A DNA stretch of 32,831 bases from Gammaproteobacteria bacterium (GCA_029864095.1 JAOTUB010000027.1:1-32831), one strand, 5' to 3'; shown: positions 7,990-15,526, counted from the first letter of the stretch. Notes: generated from the sequence alone by a model not told the origin. Program-made: numbers and translations.

Positions 7990-8670
7990 ATGAAAACGAC
8001 CATTTTTGCAGTTGTAGTGGCGCTAACATTATCTGCCTGTCAAGGAGCCGGTACATCCGGTCCATTTAGGTCTGAAGCAGACCGTTCGATTTCGAGTGTG
8101 TTACCACCAAATGTAGCGCATAAACAATTCGATTGGGCAGATTTCATCGAGCCTGATTTTGTGCCAATTGTCTTAAGAGTCTGCAGATCACCAGAAGGTA
8201 CCTACATGAAGTGGGACATCCTCGTTACTCTGCAAAATCAAGATGGAAATCTGAATTTGGACGCGAACGAAGCACCAATTGATATCTACGTCGATTTCGA
8301 TCCTGATCGGCCTTATGGAGTCAATAATGAAACAGGAGAGCCTCTTACTTTGGAGGAGTTCGACTCCGATCTACTGCGCGATATGCCCGACCAGCAGTGG
8401 ATGAGTACTCCACGTGCCGGAAACTTCGGCGGAGCCGCGTTCAGCCTGTGGTACCCGGATGGCGGTCCAGGATCGCGCTACAGGCGGATTCCAACAAAGT
8501 TCACGATCACGTTGGATCAGTTCCGAGGTAATAACCCTACCGGAGGGACGATCGATGAGTCCGACGAAACCAATAATGGCGTCGGCGTGATCATAGACAG
8601 ATACGATGCGATTAATGGCGCAACCGGTAGACGGTTAATCGGCTGTTGGTACGGCAGTCGCAATCCGTAA
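7990..8670 (+). CDS. CARDB-like lipoprotein under c-di-GMP riboswitch control
   Basis: A 226-residue lipoprotein: signal peptide with lipobox LSAC, lipid on C17. The body has an extracellular Ig-like look: VLRVCRSPEGTYMKWDIL, then IDIYVDFDP, a strand FSLWYPDGGPG, and a closing TIDESDETNNG near residue 190. The last block matches the end of CARDB (cell adhesion) domains, where an E-S-x-E-x-N-N step closes the fold. The CARDB call is my inference from this motif and strand order. GGGAG at 7979-7983 lies six bases before ATG 7990. With the riboswitch upstream, a c-di-GMP-dependent surface adhesion role is plausible. A terminator follows at 8727. Confidence 0.75.
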   Translation: MKTTIFAVVVALTLSACQGAGTSGPFRSEADRSISSVLPPNVAHKQFDWADFIEPDFVPIVLRVCRSPEGTYMKWDILVTLQNQDGNLNLDANEAPIDIYVDFDPDRPYGVNNETGEPLTLEEFDSDLLRDMPDQQWMSTPRAGNFGGAAFSLWYPDGGPGSRYRRIPTKFTITLDQFRGNNPTGGTIDESDETNNGVGVIIDRYDAINGATGRRLIGCWYGSRNP

Positions 8671-8726
8671 GGCTGACTGCGTACGAATGACACGTTTCGC
8701 TGCAATACCAATACCGGATAATCTGA

Positions 8727-8751
8727 GACCCCGCCGTTGTGGCGGGGTATT
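8727..8751 (+). terminator. Stem-loop, probable terminator
   Basis: Perfect stem CCCCGCC / GGCGGGG with loop GTTGT at 8729-8747, followed by TATT only, so the T-tract is weak. It lies 58 bases after the CARDB-like lipoprotein stop. Confidence 0.65.
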
Positions 8752-9018
8752 CATTGGATCAGCGGATTTGTGCGGGGATCATGACCTGTACCGGGATCGC
8801 CCGAGACGAGTGCCGATGGACAGTATCCTGTCAGATAGTTGCGCGGCGTCCCCACGGCGACGATCTTGCAACCCCTAATGCCGATCACCCGACGCCGCCG
8901 TTCGGCGGGCAGGCCACCTGTTCCGATAGCTGTTTTTCAGATTGCGCGTCCGAATCCGGCTAGTTCAGGGAAATCTAACGCGTAGAATCTGTTGCTCCGA
9001 ATTAGTGAGCACGACAGC
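8752..9018. other. Non-coding gap
   Basis: No convincing gene. A GC-rich hairpin CGCCG / CGGCG (around CGACGCCGCCGTTCGGCGGG, about 8890-8909) is the only structure seen. A short Cys-rich frame begins inside the terminator and lacks any start signal, so it is not called. Confidence 0.4.
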
Positions 9019-9486
9019 ATGAATTTTCAAATCTGTGGCTTGGACCATGGTCAATTCAGTCACTTATTTGGCAAGAGTACGCAGGATCTTGCCGAATACG
9101 GGGTCCAGCGAATGACGGTTGATGAAAAACCAGGGTTTCCTTGTCGTGTGTCGCTACAGGATGTTGATATCGGCAAGACCGTTCTTCTTCTGAACTATGA
9201 GCATCAATCTGCCGAATCCCCTTATCGCTCGAGCCATGCGATCTTCATACAGGAGTGGGCAAAACAGGCAAATATTGGCAAGAATCAGATTCCCGAGATG
9301 CTACGCGTTCGACTGATTTCCGTGCGAGCGTTTGATGCGTCGGGAATGATGGTCAACGCAGATATTGTCGATGGGAGCCAGCTCGAAGGAATGATTGATC
9401 GCATGTTTTCGATCGAATCGGTTAGTTATCTCCACCTGCACAATGCAAAGCGCGGATGTTTCGCCGCCCGGGTCGAACGGGCGTAG
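9019..9486 (+). CDS. DUF1203 family protein
   Basis: A 155-residue soluble protein matching the DUF1203 pattern: a central FPCRVSLQDVDIGKTVLLL with the PCR step, then NYEHQ followed by PYRSSHAIFI, and a C-terminal RxYxxHNAKRGCFAARVER-like ending. Members are widespread small cytoplasmic proteins without a known activity. ATG 9019 is preferred to TTG 8992 because the family begins at about this point (MNFQICGLD). No strong ribosome binding site is seen (GAG nine bases upstream). It is isolated, with a repeat-bearing gap behind it. Confidence 0.8.
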   Translation: MNFQICGLDHGQFSHLFGKSTQDLAEYGVQRMTVDEKPGFPCRVSLQDVDIGKTVLLLNYEHQSAESPYRSSHAIFIQEWAKQANIGKNQIPEMLRVRLISVRAFDASGMMVNADIVDGSQLEGMIDRMFSIESVSYLHLHNAKRGCFAARVERA

Positions 9487-9599
9487 AAAACCCATCCGCC
9501 TCTGCGCGGGAGCTGCGTGTCGTTATGGTGGTTTCTCGGTAAGCCAAACGGCCGCTTTCACGCACAGCAGACAATCAGCTCCGGGACTTCGAAAATTCG

Positions 9600-9695
9600 C
9601 TCCCTCAGTTCCAACTTACCCTCGTCAGCAGACGTTCGGATGATAGACGTCTGAGGGGCCGCTATTGACCCGAAGCAGTCCAACGCGATGGCGAA
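9600..9695. repeat. Dispersed repeat copy, variant
   Basis: Contains GCAGACGTTCGG at 9628-9639 (one change from the usual core) and GGGGCCGCTATTGACCCGAAG near 9655, matching the partial copy near 4782. It lies between the DUF1203 gene and the stop of the minus-strand DUF6265 gene. Confidence 0.5.
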
Positions 9696-9708
9696 CGAGA
9701 CAACCCAG

Positions 9709-10146
9709 CTATTCACAGGCAATTTTGTCAAACGAGTTCGGGTTGTCGCCGCCACGCAGTGAAATCGTCGCATAAAGTTGACTCGCGTCCCGCCGATAGC
9801 TGATCTCCTGCGGATAGTCGTGATCGGGGTTCGCAAATACAACGCTGTTCTCGCTGGTTTTAACCGCGATGAACGATGCAGACGCCTGTCCGGATGGGTG
9901 AGCGGTATAGGTCCACAATTCGTCGTCATTCTGCTTAATACTCAATACCTCGTAAAAGACGACTTTTCCGGCGCTAAAGGCCACGCTGAATCCGATTAAC
10001 GATTTATCACTATCAACAACCCAAACTTCCTGGCTGCTTTGGTCGGCCGCGACCCAGCAGCCAACGAGCCAGTCGAGGCCGCTTTGCGCCGAATTGCCGC
10101 TCGATGCCATCATTGGGATAAGTAGTAAAGCCGCGAACACCCTCAT
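9709..10146 (-). CDS. DUF6265-like secreted protein
   Basis: A 145-residue protein with a signal peptide (MRVFAALLLIPMMASSGNSA) and the typical mature start LDWLVGCWVA. This GCW step followed by an EVWV strand marks the DUF6265 group of small lipocalin-like beta barrels. Further strands (VVFYEVLSI, ELWTYTA, ASASFIAVK, SVVFANPDHDYPQEISYRR) fit a barrel. ATG 10146 starts the signal peptide and is preferred to TTG 10179; GGGAGA precedes it. It is transcribed away from the AraC-type gene with 81 bases between starts, which suggests the regulator acts on it. Binding of a small hydrophobic ligand is possible but not shown. Confidence 0.75.
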   Translation of the reverse strand: MRVFAALLLIPMMASSGNSAQSGLDWLVGCWVAADQSSQEVWVVDSDKSLIGFSVAFSAGKVVFYEVLSIKQNDDELWTYTAHPSGQASASFIAVKTSENSVVFANPDHDYPQEISYRRDASQLYATISLRGGDNPNSFDKIACE

Positions 10147-10227
10147 TCTCCTGGTCTCCCTGTTTGTACGAGAGGTCAAGTATACTGTCTGTCAGTTTTT
10201 CACTCTTGAACTTTTCGGCCAATCCGA
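10147..10227. promoter_or_regulatory. Divergent promoter region of the DUF6265 / AraC pair
   Basis: The 81 bases hold start signals for both directions. On the + strand TATACT near 10190 is a good -10 candidate. On the minus strand TTGACC near 10174-10179 could be a -35. An AraC-family operator would be expected here; no clear direct repeat was identified. Confidence 0.4.
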
Positions 10228-11061
10228 ATGTACCAGTCGTTTGAACCGACTCAGGCGCTGTCCCCGTTTGTCGAGTGCTACTGGTCCTGGTATGTCGAGC
10301 CAGGCCACCAAACGATCGACGACATTCTCCCGGACGCGGCGCCGGAATTTATCCTGCATCTAGCGGCCATACCATTTGTGAAGCACGATTCAGGCGAATG
10401 GATACAACAGCATCGGGCATTCCTTTACTGCGCGGCGCATCACACATTGAGCCTTGCCATTCGGGAGCCGATGATGGTCTTTGCAATTCGGTTCCGGCCG
10501 TGGGGCGTCAGTCGATTCTCGCAACAGTCAATGGCAACTATGCTCGACCGTCCCGTCCTTCCCTTCGAAGCGCTCGGCGAACTAGGTGACGAGCTTGTGG
10601 CTGTCCTGCGCATGAGTGATACGGACACCCGTCGTGTTGAACTCGCCAATAGCCTGCTCGAGGGCGCACTGCAGATTCCTGCGCGTAACGACAAACGATT
10701 GAAGAAGCTGCTGGATGCGGCAAACGGTGGAAGATGCAGGTCTGCCGAAATGGCCCGGACCCTTACGATGAGCGATCGGTCATTCAGCCGATTATGGAGC
10801 GAAATAGTCGGGATACAGCCGCGGCGGTTTATTCAACTTATGCGATTCCACAACGCACTCTCGATGATCGAAGCCGGAGAGGAACTCGCTGCCGTCGCCG
10901 CAGAGTGTGGATATAGCGATCAAGCACATATGGGCAGACGGATCAAAGCTATCTCGGGATTGCCACCGACTTCATTGCGGCGACGCTTGGGCAACAATGT
11001 GTACCGCAACTTGTACGCATCACGTCCCGGCGCCCCTTGGCATAGTCGAGAAAAACAGTAA
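10228..11061 (+). CDS. AraC family transcriptional regulator
   Basis: A 277-residue DNA-binding regulator. The N-terminal half (SPFVECYWSWYVEPG, then IDDILPDAAPEFILHL) resembles the DUF6597 sensor domain found before AraC-type helix-turn-helix domains. The C-terminal part (about 155-260) has both helix-turn-helix units: AEMARTLTMSDRSFSRLW, then LAAVAAECGYSDQAHMGRRI and a final SGLPPTSLRRR. Length is normal. The ligand is unknown. It is divergent from the DUF6265 gene, its most likely target. No clear ribosome binding site precedes ATG 10228. A possible terminator lies at 11201. Confidence 0.87.
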   Translation: MYQSFEPTQALSPFVECYWSWYVEPGHQTIDDILPDAAPEFILHLAAIPFVKHDSGEWIQQHRAFLYCAAHHTLSLAIREPMMVFAIRFRPWGVSRFSQQSMATMLDRPVLPFEALGELGDELVAVLRMSDTDTRRVELANSLLEGALQIPARNDKRLKKLLDAANGGRCRSAEMARTLTMSDRSFSRLWSEIVGIQPRRFIQLMRFHNALSMIEAGEELAAVAAECGYSDQAHMGRRIKAISGLPPTSLRRRLGNNVYRNLYASRPGAPWHSREKQ

Positions 11062-11197
11062 TCCAGCTTGCGAGATTGGCCAAGCAATCGCCACCAAACT
11101 CACTTACCCACGATGGCTCTCATCGGCCACTTGATATCGCAGCCATAAGCAGCCGCCCAGGTGCTAGAATCGCGAGCGACTGCTACTGGCGCAAAGC

Positions 11198-11221
11198 GGT
11201 CGATCGAAAGGTCGTTTTTTC
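11198..11221 (+). terminator. Possible terminator downstream of the AraC gene
   Basis: CGATC-GAAA-GGTCG followed by TTTTTT. The stem is short (five pairs, one G-U) but the tetraloop and T-run are good. It sits 140 bases past the AraC stop and upstream of the lipoprotein gene. Confidence 0.5.
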
Positions 11222-11312
11222 GAGCGATAATTCGATCGACTAGAATGACAGAAATTTAACCAATCACTTTGGAATGTAGATCTATTGGTCGACGTTCTTA
11301 TCGGGGGCGATC

Positions 11313-12116
11313 TTGAGAAGTGCAACTTGCATGCTTATCGCGACGATGGCGGCGCTCCATGGCTGCCAAGAGGAAGCAGCGTCGACCGTTGCTGATAAAA
11401 TGGGAGAACCTACAGTCTATGACCTCGCCGAGATTATTGATAAGAATACTGCTGCGCTCGGCGGCGACGTGGCGCTCGACGCTGTTCGGACGATGGTAAA
11501 GCGGAGCCAAATCGAGGAAGGAGATTACCGTGACATCGCAATTTTTGCCACGGACCGACAGGGACGTATGCGTGTAGACATTTTTTCGGATGGCGAGCGA
11601 GTCTTCGCCGAGAGCTTCGATGGGCAAAGAGGGCATCAATGGAGCCCAAGAGACGGGCAGACGGCGGCGTCGAATAGTGGAACGATTGCGTTATCACATA
11701 CGCCGCAGCTGCCTAATCACATATTTAGGCTAAAGGACTTAGTTGCAAATGGCCACAGTATCGAGGTGCTCGAACAACAGATGATCGATGGGGTCAATTA
11801 CTCGGTTCTAAAGCTCACGCTTTCTGACGGCTTTGAGAACTTCTTGTGGGTCGATTCGGATAGCGGGCTGGTTACCCGTGTTCGCAATACTCGAGCGCTT
11901 CATGTCGATATCGATAACGAAGAAAAGATCATCGAGTCTCGTATATCTGATTTTCGCCCCGTCGGGAGTATTATTCATCCACACAGCGTCATGGAGATGG
12001 ACCTGAATACGGGCGAGACCTTGGTTCAGATCAGCCTCCTAGCGTTGGATCTGAATCGAGATCTGCCAGAGAGCTACTTTAATGATCTTGTTCAAGAGGT
12101 CCCTGATCCGGAGTAG
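11313..12116 (+). CDS. LolA/LppX-like lipoprotein, function unknown
   Basis: A 267-residue lipoprotein with lipobox LHGC (lipid near C18). After a helix containing LAEIIDKNTAALGG, strands such as GRMRVDIFSDGERVFAESFDG followed by GHQWSP, and VNYSVLKLTLSDGFENFLWV, resemble the open half-barrel of LolA/LppX-type outer membrane lipoprotein-sorting or lipid-binding proteins. This is a fold-level resemblance, not a firm family match. The start is TTG 11313 with GGGGG at 11303-11307 five bases upstream; no ATG gives the signal peptide. It is isolated, with a repeat-like tail after the stop (GACCGTCTGCTTGTGGCCGTT near 12129). Confidence 0.6.
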   Translation: MRSATCMLIATMAALHGCQEEAASTVADKMGEPTVYDLAEIIDKNTAALGGDVALDAVRTMVKRSQIEEGDYRDIAIFATDRQGRMRVDIFSDGERVFAESFDGQRGHQWSPRDGQTAASNSGTIALSHTPQLPNHIFRLKDLVANGHSIEVLEQQMIDGVNYSVLKLTLSDGFENFLWVDSDSGLVTRVRNTRALHVDIDNEEKIIESRISDFRPVGSIIHPHSVMEMDLNTGETLVQISLLALDLNRDLPESYFNDLVQEVPDPE

Positions 12117-12339
12117 CCTGGTAGTTTGACCGTCTGCTTGTGGCCGTTGCGGTCATTCGCAGCACCTTTGAGAATGAGTATCTGACGGTCCATCTGGGGT
12201 GACCCAGCCAAGAATATCTCCCGCGGAGCCTTCTTGAATCGACAATACTGCTGCTAAATTCTCGGCACATGAGTGGTTTTGCCGTACGGGTTTGATCAAT
12301 TGCAGCATAGCCTTATTATGAGTGTAGGAGGATTGGGCG
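12117..12339. other. Gap with a short eroded repeat copy
   Basis: GACCGTCTGCTTGTGGCCGTT with GGTCATTCGCAG (about 12129-12162) matches core words of the dispersed repeat. GGAGGA at 12327-12332 is the ribosome binding site of the stress protein gene. No other gene is seen. Confidence 0.45.
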
Positions 12340-12795
12340 ATGACGTATAAAAACATCCTAGTAGCAGTCGACATAACAGACGAGGCCGAGGACGTTATCA
12401 GAGCTGCACGAGAGATTGCGGAGGAGCAAAACTCCAAGATATCTGCTGTTACAGTGATTAGGCCCATGGCCGATTTTTACGTCAATTTGTATTCAACTCT
12501 CGAAGATAGCGCCGATATCGGGATCGAATCACGGGCTGTAATAAGCGCAACCGCATGGCTGTCAGACCTCTTGAAACGCTACGACATTGATGCCGGCGCG
12601 GGGAACGTAATCATCGGTACGCCAGCTGTCGAAGTTCGGCGATTGGCTGAAAAGATCGATGCTGATCTCATCGTTTTGGGTACGCATGGACGGCATGGCT
12701 TGGGATTGCTGCTTGGGTCCACCGCAAATGCCGTACTTCATGGGGCTCCGTGCGATGTGCTCGCAGTCAAGGTGCGTGCCGAGGGGCCGGAATAG
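12340..12795 (+). CDS. Universal stress protein (UspA family)
   Basis: A single-domain 151-residue Usp protein. It opens YKNILVAVDITDEAE, has the central GTPAVEVRRLAEKIDADLIV, and ends with the ATP-binding type loop GTHGRHGLGLLLGSTANAV followed by CDVLAVKV. The loop has eight residues between GTHG and GS, as in the UspA-like branch. Such cytoplasmic dimers are induced by starvation and stress. A strong site, GGAGGA, lies seven bases before ATG 12340. It is isolated, so context adds nothing on its role. Confidence 0.9.
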   Translation: MTYKNILVAVDITDEAEDVIRAAREIAEEQNSKISAVTVIRPMADFYVNLYSTLEDSADIGIESRAVISATAWLSDLLKRYDIDAGAGNVIIGTPAVEVRRLAEKIDADLIVLGTHGRHGLGLLLGSTANAVLHGAPCDVLAVKVRAEGPE

Positions 12796-13076
12796 GAGCG
12801 CTGACAGAGCGGAACTGCAATTGACACTCCGCGCCATTATTTCACCGAGGTCCGCTTGTGGCCGACTGCCGTAGCTCAGGCGCTAACGGCCTGGAGGGCA
12901 GCTATACTTCGCACAGGAGCCGGTTGCCTGTAATAGCGCAATCCGGCAGCCTGTAACCCAATGCGGTCGCTCACATCATTTGGGAGAGAAGCACTATCTG
13001 TACGGCGGAATCGCAGCACCATTGCCGATTTCACTCAGGTTATAATTTTGGTCGAAAGTTGTGAGAGGGTTTGGAC
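12796..13076. other. Non-coding gap
   Basis: Contains CCGAGGTCCGCTTGTGGCCGACTGCC near 12845, an eroded core of the dispersed repeat. TATAAT lies at about 13041-13046, about 30 bases before the cytochrome gene and a good -10 candidate. No gene is seen. Confidence 0.45.
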
Positions 13077-13589
13077 TTGCGCAGTCTTTTCAACAGTCTC
13101 GTAGCGCTTTGCACGCTGATCTGCCTGTCGGCTTGCGATCGGGACGATCCCAGGCAAGGCGATATCTACCTGCCGGAGGGAGATGCGGTCAAAGGTGAGA
13201 TGTATTTCGCGTCCCTCGGCTGCGTGAACTGCCACGTCGTCATTGGCGCGGAGCTGCCCGAACCTGCTGAGGCAGGTCCTGTGCGTGTGTTGCTCGGTAG
13301 CCAAACTCGCCGAAAGCTGTCGTATGGCGCGCTAGTCACGTCAATCGTCAATCCTTCACACAGGCTGTCAGCCCGTTACCGCAAAGACGAGGTATCCGAT
13401 GGGGGAGAATCCCTGATGCCCTCGTATAACGATGTGTTGACCGTGACGCAGCTGACGGACCTTGTCGCGTTCTTGGACGCGCATTACGAGACGGCCGTTC
13501 GGCCCGATTACGAATATCGCGCTTATCCCCGGCGCGAGCCACTACGGAACCAATCCGATGACGATTCTGCGAATGCGAATCCGCAGTAG
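13077..13589 (+). CDS. Lipoprotein cytochrome c, one heme
   Basis: A 170-residue lipoprotein with lipobox LSAC (lipid near C20) and one heme c site CVNCH (C49, C52, H53). A likely axial Met lies in SLMPSYNDVLT, followed by the C-terminal helix LTDLVAFLDAHYE of class I cytochromes. It should carry electrons in the periplasm, anchored to a membrane. The start is read as TTG 13077 because GAGAGGG (13063-13069) lies seven bases upstream; TTG 13071 would leave only about one base. The tail is Arg/Asp/Asn-rich and probably disordered. No partner oxidase or dehydrogenase is in the neighbourhood. Confidence 0.82.
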   Translation: MRSLFNSLVALCTLICLSACDRDDPRQGDIYLPEGDAVKGEMYFASLGCVNCHVVIGAELPEPAEAGPVRVLLGSQTRRKLSYGALVTSIVNPSHRLSARYRKDEVSDGGESLMPSYNDVLTVTQLTDLVAFLDAHYETAVRPDYEYRAYPRREPLRNQSDDDSANANPQ

Positions 13590-14081
13590 CGATACGACGG
13601 GATTGAGAGTTTCTCTGTGGAAGGCGGACTAATCGTGATGATCGTTAGCGATGATTAGCAGATCCCAAACGAATTTACGCTTCTAGCCGTCCGGCGACGC
13701 TCGTCAAGAATTTGAACAATCGGCTGGTATGCGCTCAGAAGCCGCCGCTCAGGACGAGAAAAGCACGACAATCAATAAAACGAACAGCAAGTAAGCTGTC
13801 GCGACTGCAGCGACCACACCTGAAGAAATTGTATATGGACTCTGTTCAACAATAGTCCGAATATATTGGCGAATTGTTACAAACGAATGACTGCTCCTGG
13901 CCGTTAGCCGCCGGTCACCCTGGCTGAGAATGAACGGCCGGTAAACGCCCGCAAGCAGACATTCGGTTAACATAGGGCGGAAGGGCCAGTTGGGACCCAA
14001 AGCTGACCTGCACCGTAGGTCGCGTGATATTAGACAATCTTAACCGGTAAGCACCAGTTAGACGGACTAAGGGCGCCATCT
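13590..14081. other. Gap with a dispersed-repeat copy and a possible small membrane protein
   Basis: A well-preserved repeat copy covers about 13885-13975: GACTGCTCCTGGCCGTTAGCCGCC, then AACGGCC, then GCAAGCAGACATTCGG (core 13955-13964). Left of it on the minus strand lies a short frame with a strong membrane segment, listed separately. The HAD gene leader occupies the right end. Confidence 0.5.
13749..13883 (-). CDS. Possible small single-pass membrane protein
   Basis: The minus-strand frame ending at 13749 encodes FVTIRQYIRTIVEQSPYTIS followed by GVVAAVATAYLLFVLLIVVLFSS. That is a short amphipathic stretch and then a long, very hydrophobic helix ending in SS. The frame stays open upstream only through the dispersed repeat, so the true start is probably near 13883 and may use a rare codon (GTA, ATT and ATA are the nearest). 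No ATG or ribosome binding site is found. A real small membrane protein is possible; chance is not excluded. Confidence 0.25.
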   Translation of the reverse strand, partial: FVTIRQYIRTIVEQSPYTISSGVVAAVATAYLLFVLLIVVLFSS

Positions 14082-14678
14082 TTGAACATCGTATTTGACT
14101 TGGGCGGCGTCGTATTCAATTGGCAACCCGATGCCATTATTCGCCGCGTCTTCCAGGATCCGGAATCGCAGGAATTAGTTAGGGCGAAAATTTTTGAGCA
14201 TGCTGATTGGGTAGAGCTGGATAGAGGGACCATTACCCTAGGTCAGGCAATAGTTCGAGGCGCGTCACGAACAGGCCTACCTCGCGAGAGTATTGAAAAA
14301 CTGTTGAACGAAGTGCCTCGATCTCTTACACCCATTCAAGAGACAATAGATTTGATTACTTCCATAAGGGATTCAAATAACAGGTTCTTCATCCTTTCAA
14401 ATATGCACATTGCGTCAATCTCTTATCTTGAAAAGAAACACAAGTTTTGGGATATGTTCGACGGCATCGTCATCTCCAGTCGAATTCAGAAAGTCAAACC
14501 GGAAATCGAGATATACGAGTACTTGTTGAAAGAGTACATGTTGAACGCGGCCGAAACAGTCTTTATTGATGATATGGGCGAAAATCTGGCGGCAGCGTCC
14601 TCGATTGGCATCCAAACTATACGATTTGTGGATCCTTTCCAGTGCAGGCAGGCCCTAGTGGATCTGGAATGCATTTGA
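14082..14678 (+). CDS. HAD-superfamily phosphatase (YihX-like)
   Basis: A 198-residue haloacid dehalogenase-type hydrolase. Motif I is NIVFDLGGVVFNW, with nucleophile D6 and the DxGG(N)V form of the YihX / epoxide-hydrolase N-terminal phosphatase branch. Motif II is ILSNM, motif III KVKPEIEIYEYLL, and motif IV VFIDDMGENLAAA. The helical cap lies between motifs I and II. Expected to remove phosphate from small metabolites such as sugar phosphates or FMN. The start is TTG with AAGGG about eight bases upstream; no ATG is available. Base use is more AT-rich than the genes to its right. Confidence 0.85.
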   Translation: MNIVFDLGGVVFNWQPDAIIRRVFQDPESQELVRAKIFEHADWVELDRGTITLGQAIVRGASRTGLPRESIEKLLNEVPRSLTPIQETIDLITSIRDSNNRFFILSNMHIASISYLEKKHKFWDMFDGIVISSRIQKVKPEIEIYEYLLKEYMLNAAETVFIDDMGENLAAASSIGIQTIRFVDPFQCRQALVDLECI

Positions 14679-14821
14679 CAAATCACCGCACATGCTGCCT
14701 GCCTGCAGCATGTTGTCATGTCAGCGTGTTTTAATGACCGTTATCGGCCGTTAGCTGCCCGTAATTTCACTGTATGTCGCGCAGTTTGAATGAGTGCTCT
14801 TGGTGATAGCGGACATAGGAA

Positions 14822-14843
14822 GGCCCCGCCGAAGCGGGGCCGA
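14822..14843. terminator. GC-rich stem-loop
   Basis: GGCCCCG / CGGGGCC around CCGAAG. The T-tract is poor on both strands. On the minus strand it would lie just past the PEP-CTERM remnant, where a terminator is expected. Confidence 0.4.
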
Positions 14844-14895
14844 TAATTGGTCCTCGGTTCTTTTTTGTTATCGCGCTGAGCCGAGGAAAGAAGCG

Positions 14896-15045
14896 CTATC
14901 GCTCTCTTGTCTTGCCAAATCCAGGCAAGCCAAAACCCAGTAGTGCGAGCGAAGCGGGTTCCGGCGATGGACGTCTAAAATCATGCAAAATTCGGTCCGA
15001 AATCGTAAGACATTGAAAAACATGTGGATGATGAAACAGGACCAT
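14896..15045 (-). pseudogene. PEP-CTERM sorting-tag remnant
   Basis: The minus-strand frame ends PSPEPASLALLGFGLPGFGK then TRER and a stop. This is the three-part PEP-CTERM signal: the PEP motif (residues 28-30 of a 49-codon frame), a hydrophobic helix ASLALLGFGLPGF and a basic tail. These tags sit at the C-terminus of exported proteins recognised by exosortase. The residues before it (HHPHVFQCLTISDRILHDFR) do not look like an exported protein and no signal peptide or start site precedes them, so this is taken as the surviving 3' end of a lost gene. No exosortase is in the window. Confidence 0.55.
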
Positions 15046-15175
15046 CTATTTGGACCGTGTCTTGGAAAAATTACCGACGTTATCTCGCTTAGACGGGTGA
15101 GCGAAAACAGACATCGCTAGGTACATCCCATAGCTGCCGTGATTCTCACGATACGCCTCGGCTCCAGTAACAACC

Positions 15176-15290
15176 GATAAAGGCCAACCTGACCAAAATC
15201 AGGGAGGCAAAGCTACGGGTCCTCGCTTCCTCTCAGGTGAACCGCTGGCAATTGCTCCCGCTTCGAACCAGACGCAGCGGCTCCCGATAA
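15176..15290 (+). promoter_or_regulatory. Decayed GEMM (c-di-GMP-I) riboswitch without a gene
   Basis: Aligns with the two other elements: AGGCCAACCTGACC, hairpin CCTGA CCAAAA TCAGG, then GAGGCAAAGCTACGGGTCCTCGC (block AAAGC-ACGGGTCCTCGC shared with the 7765 element). The 3' block reads AGACGCAGCGGCTCCCGAT where GATAGCCGGGCTGCCGAT is expected, so the ligand-binding 3' side is damaged. Nothing downstream on the + strand looks like its gene. Probably a relic. Confidence 0.6.
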
Positions 15291-15526
15291 TTCTGCCGAG
15301 TAAGACAAAACAAGCCGTGTTGGACGTCGTTCGGCTCGGCTAGAACATCTTTAGATCATGCAGAGGCTTTCCGTACATCATCCGACGACAAGACGGGATC
15401 TGACGTCGGAATAATGACTCGTAACAAGCCTCCGATTTTCACGGCTGGCGCTACTTCATCGACGCACGGCTAAAGTCCCTTCTCGACGGCTAGCCCGGAT
15501 CCAAAGCCATGAGCAAAGCGCGTCTG

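Larger units (their letters stand above)
14679..15526. other. Long gene-poor gap with a repeat, a PEP-CTERM remnant and a decayed riboswitch
   Basis: From left to right: a dispersed-repeat copy at about 14733-14820 (AATGACCGTTATCGGCCGTTAGCTGCCC to GATAGCGGACATAGG), a GC-rich stem at 14823-14842, a minus-strand PEP-CTERM-like tail (14896-15045), a + strand GEMM-like element (15176-15290), then about 230 bases up to the cytidine deaminase stop with no gene. The mix of regulatory and coding scraps suggests deletion of former genes. Confidence 0.6.

Noticed and set aside
8739..8963. Short Cys-rich + strand frame after the CARDB-like lipoprotein
   Set aside because: It begins inside the terminator stem, uses a GTG without a ribosome binding site and has no signal peptide, despite the CxxxC pairs near its end.
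12864..12900. tRNA-like GTAGCTCAGGC words
   Set aside because: No acceptor stem, anticodon arm or T-loop can be fitted around them.
15404..15493. Protein-like scrap ending GWRYFIDARLKSLLDG and a stop after the orphan riboswitch
   Set aside because: Only about 22 codons are open and no start exists; too short to separate from chance, although it could be the end of the lost riboswitch gene.
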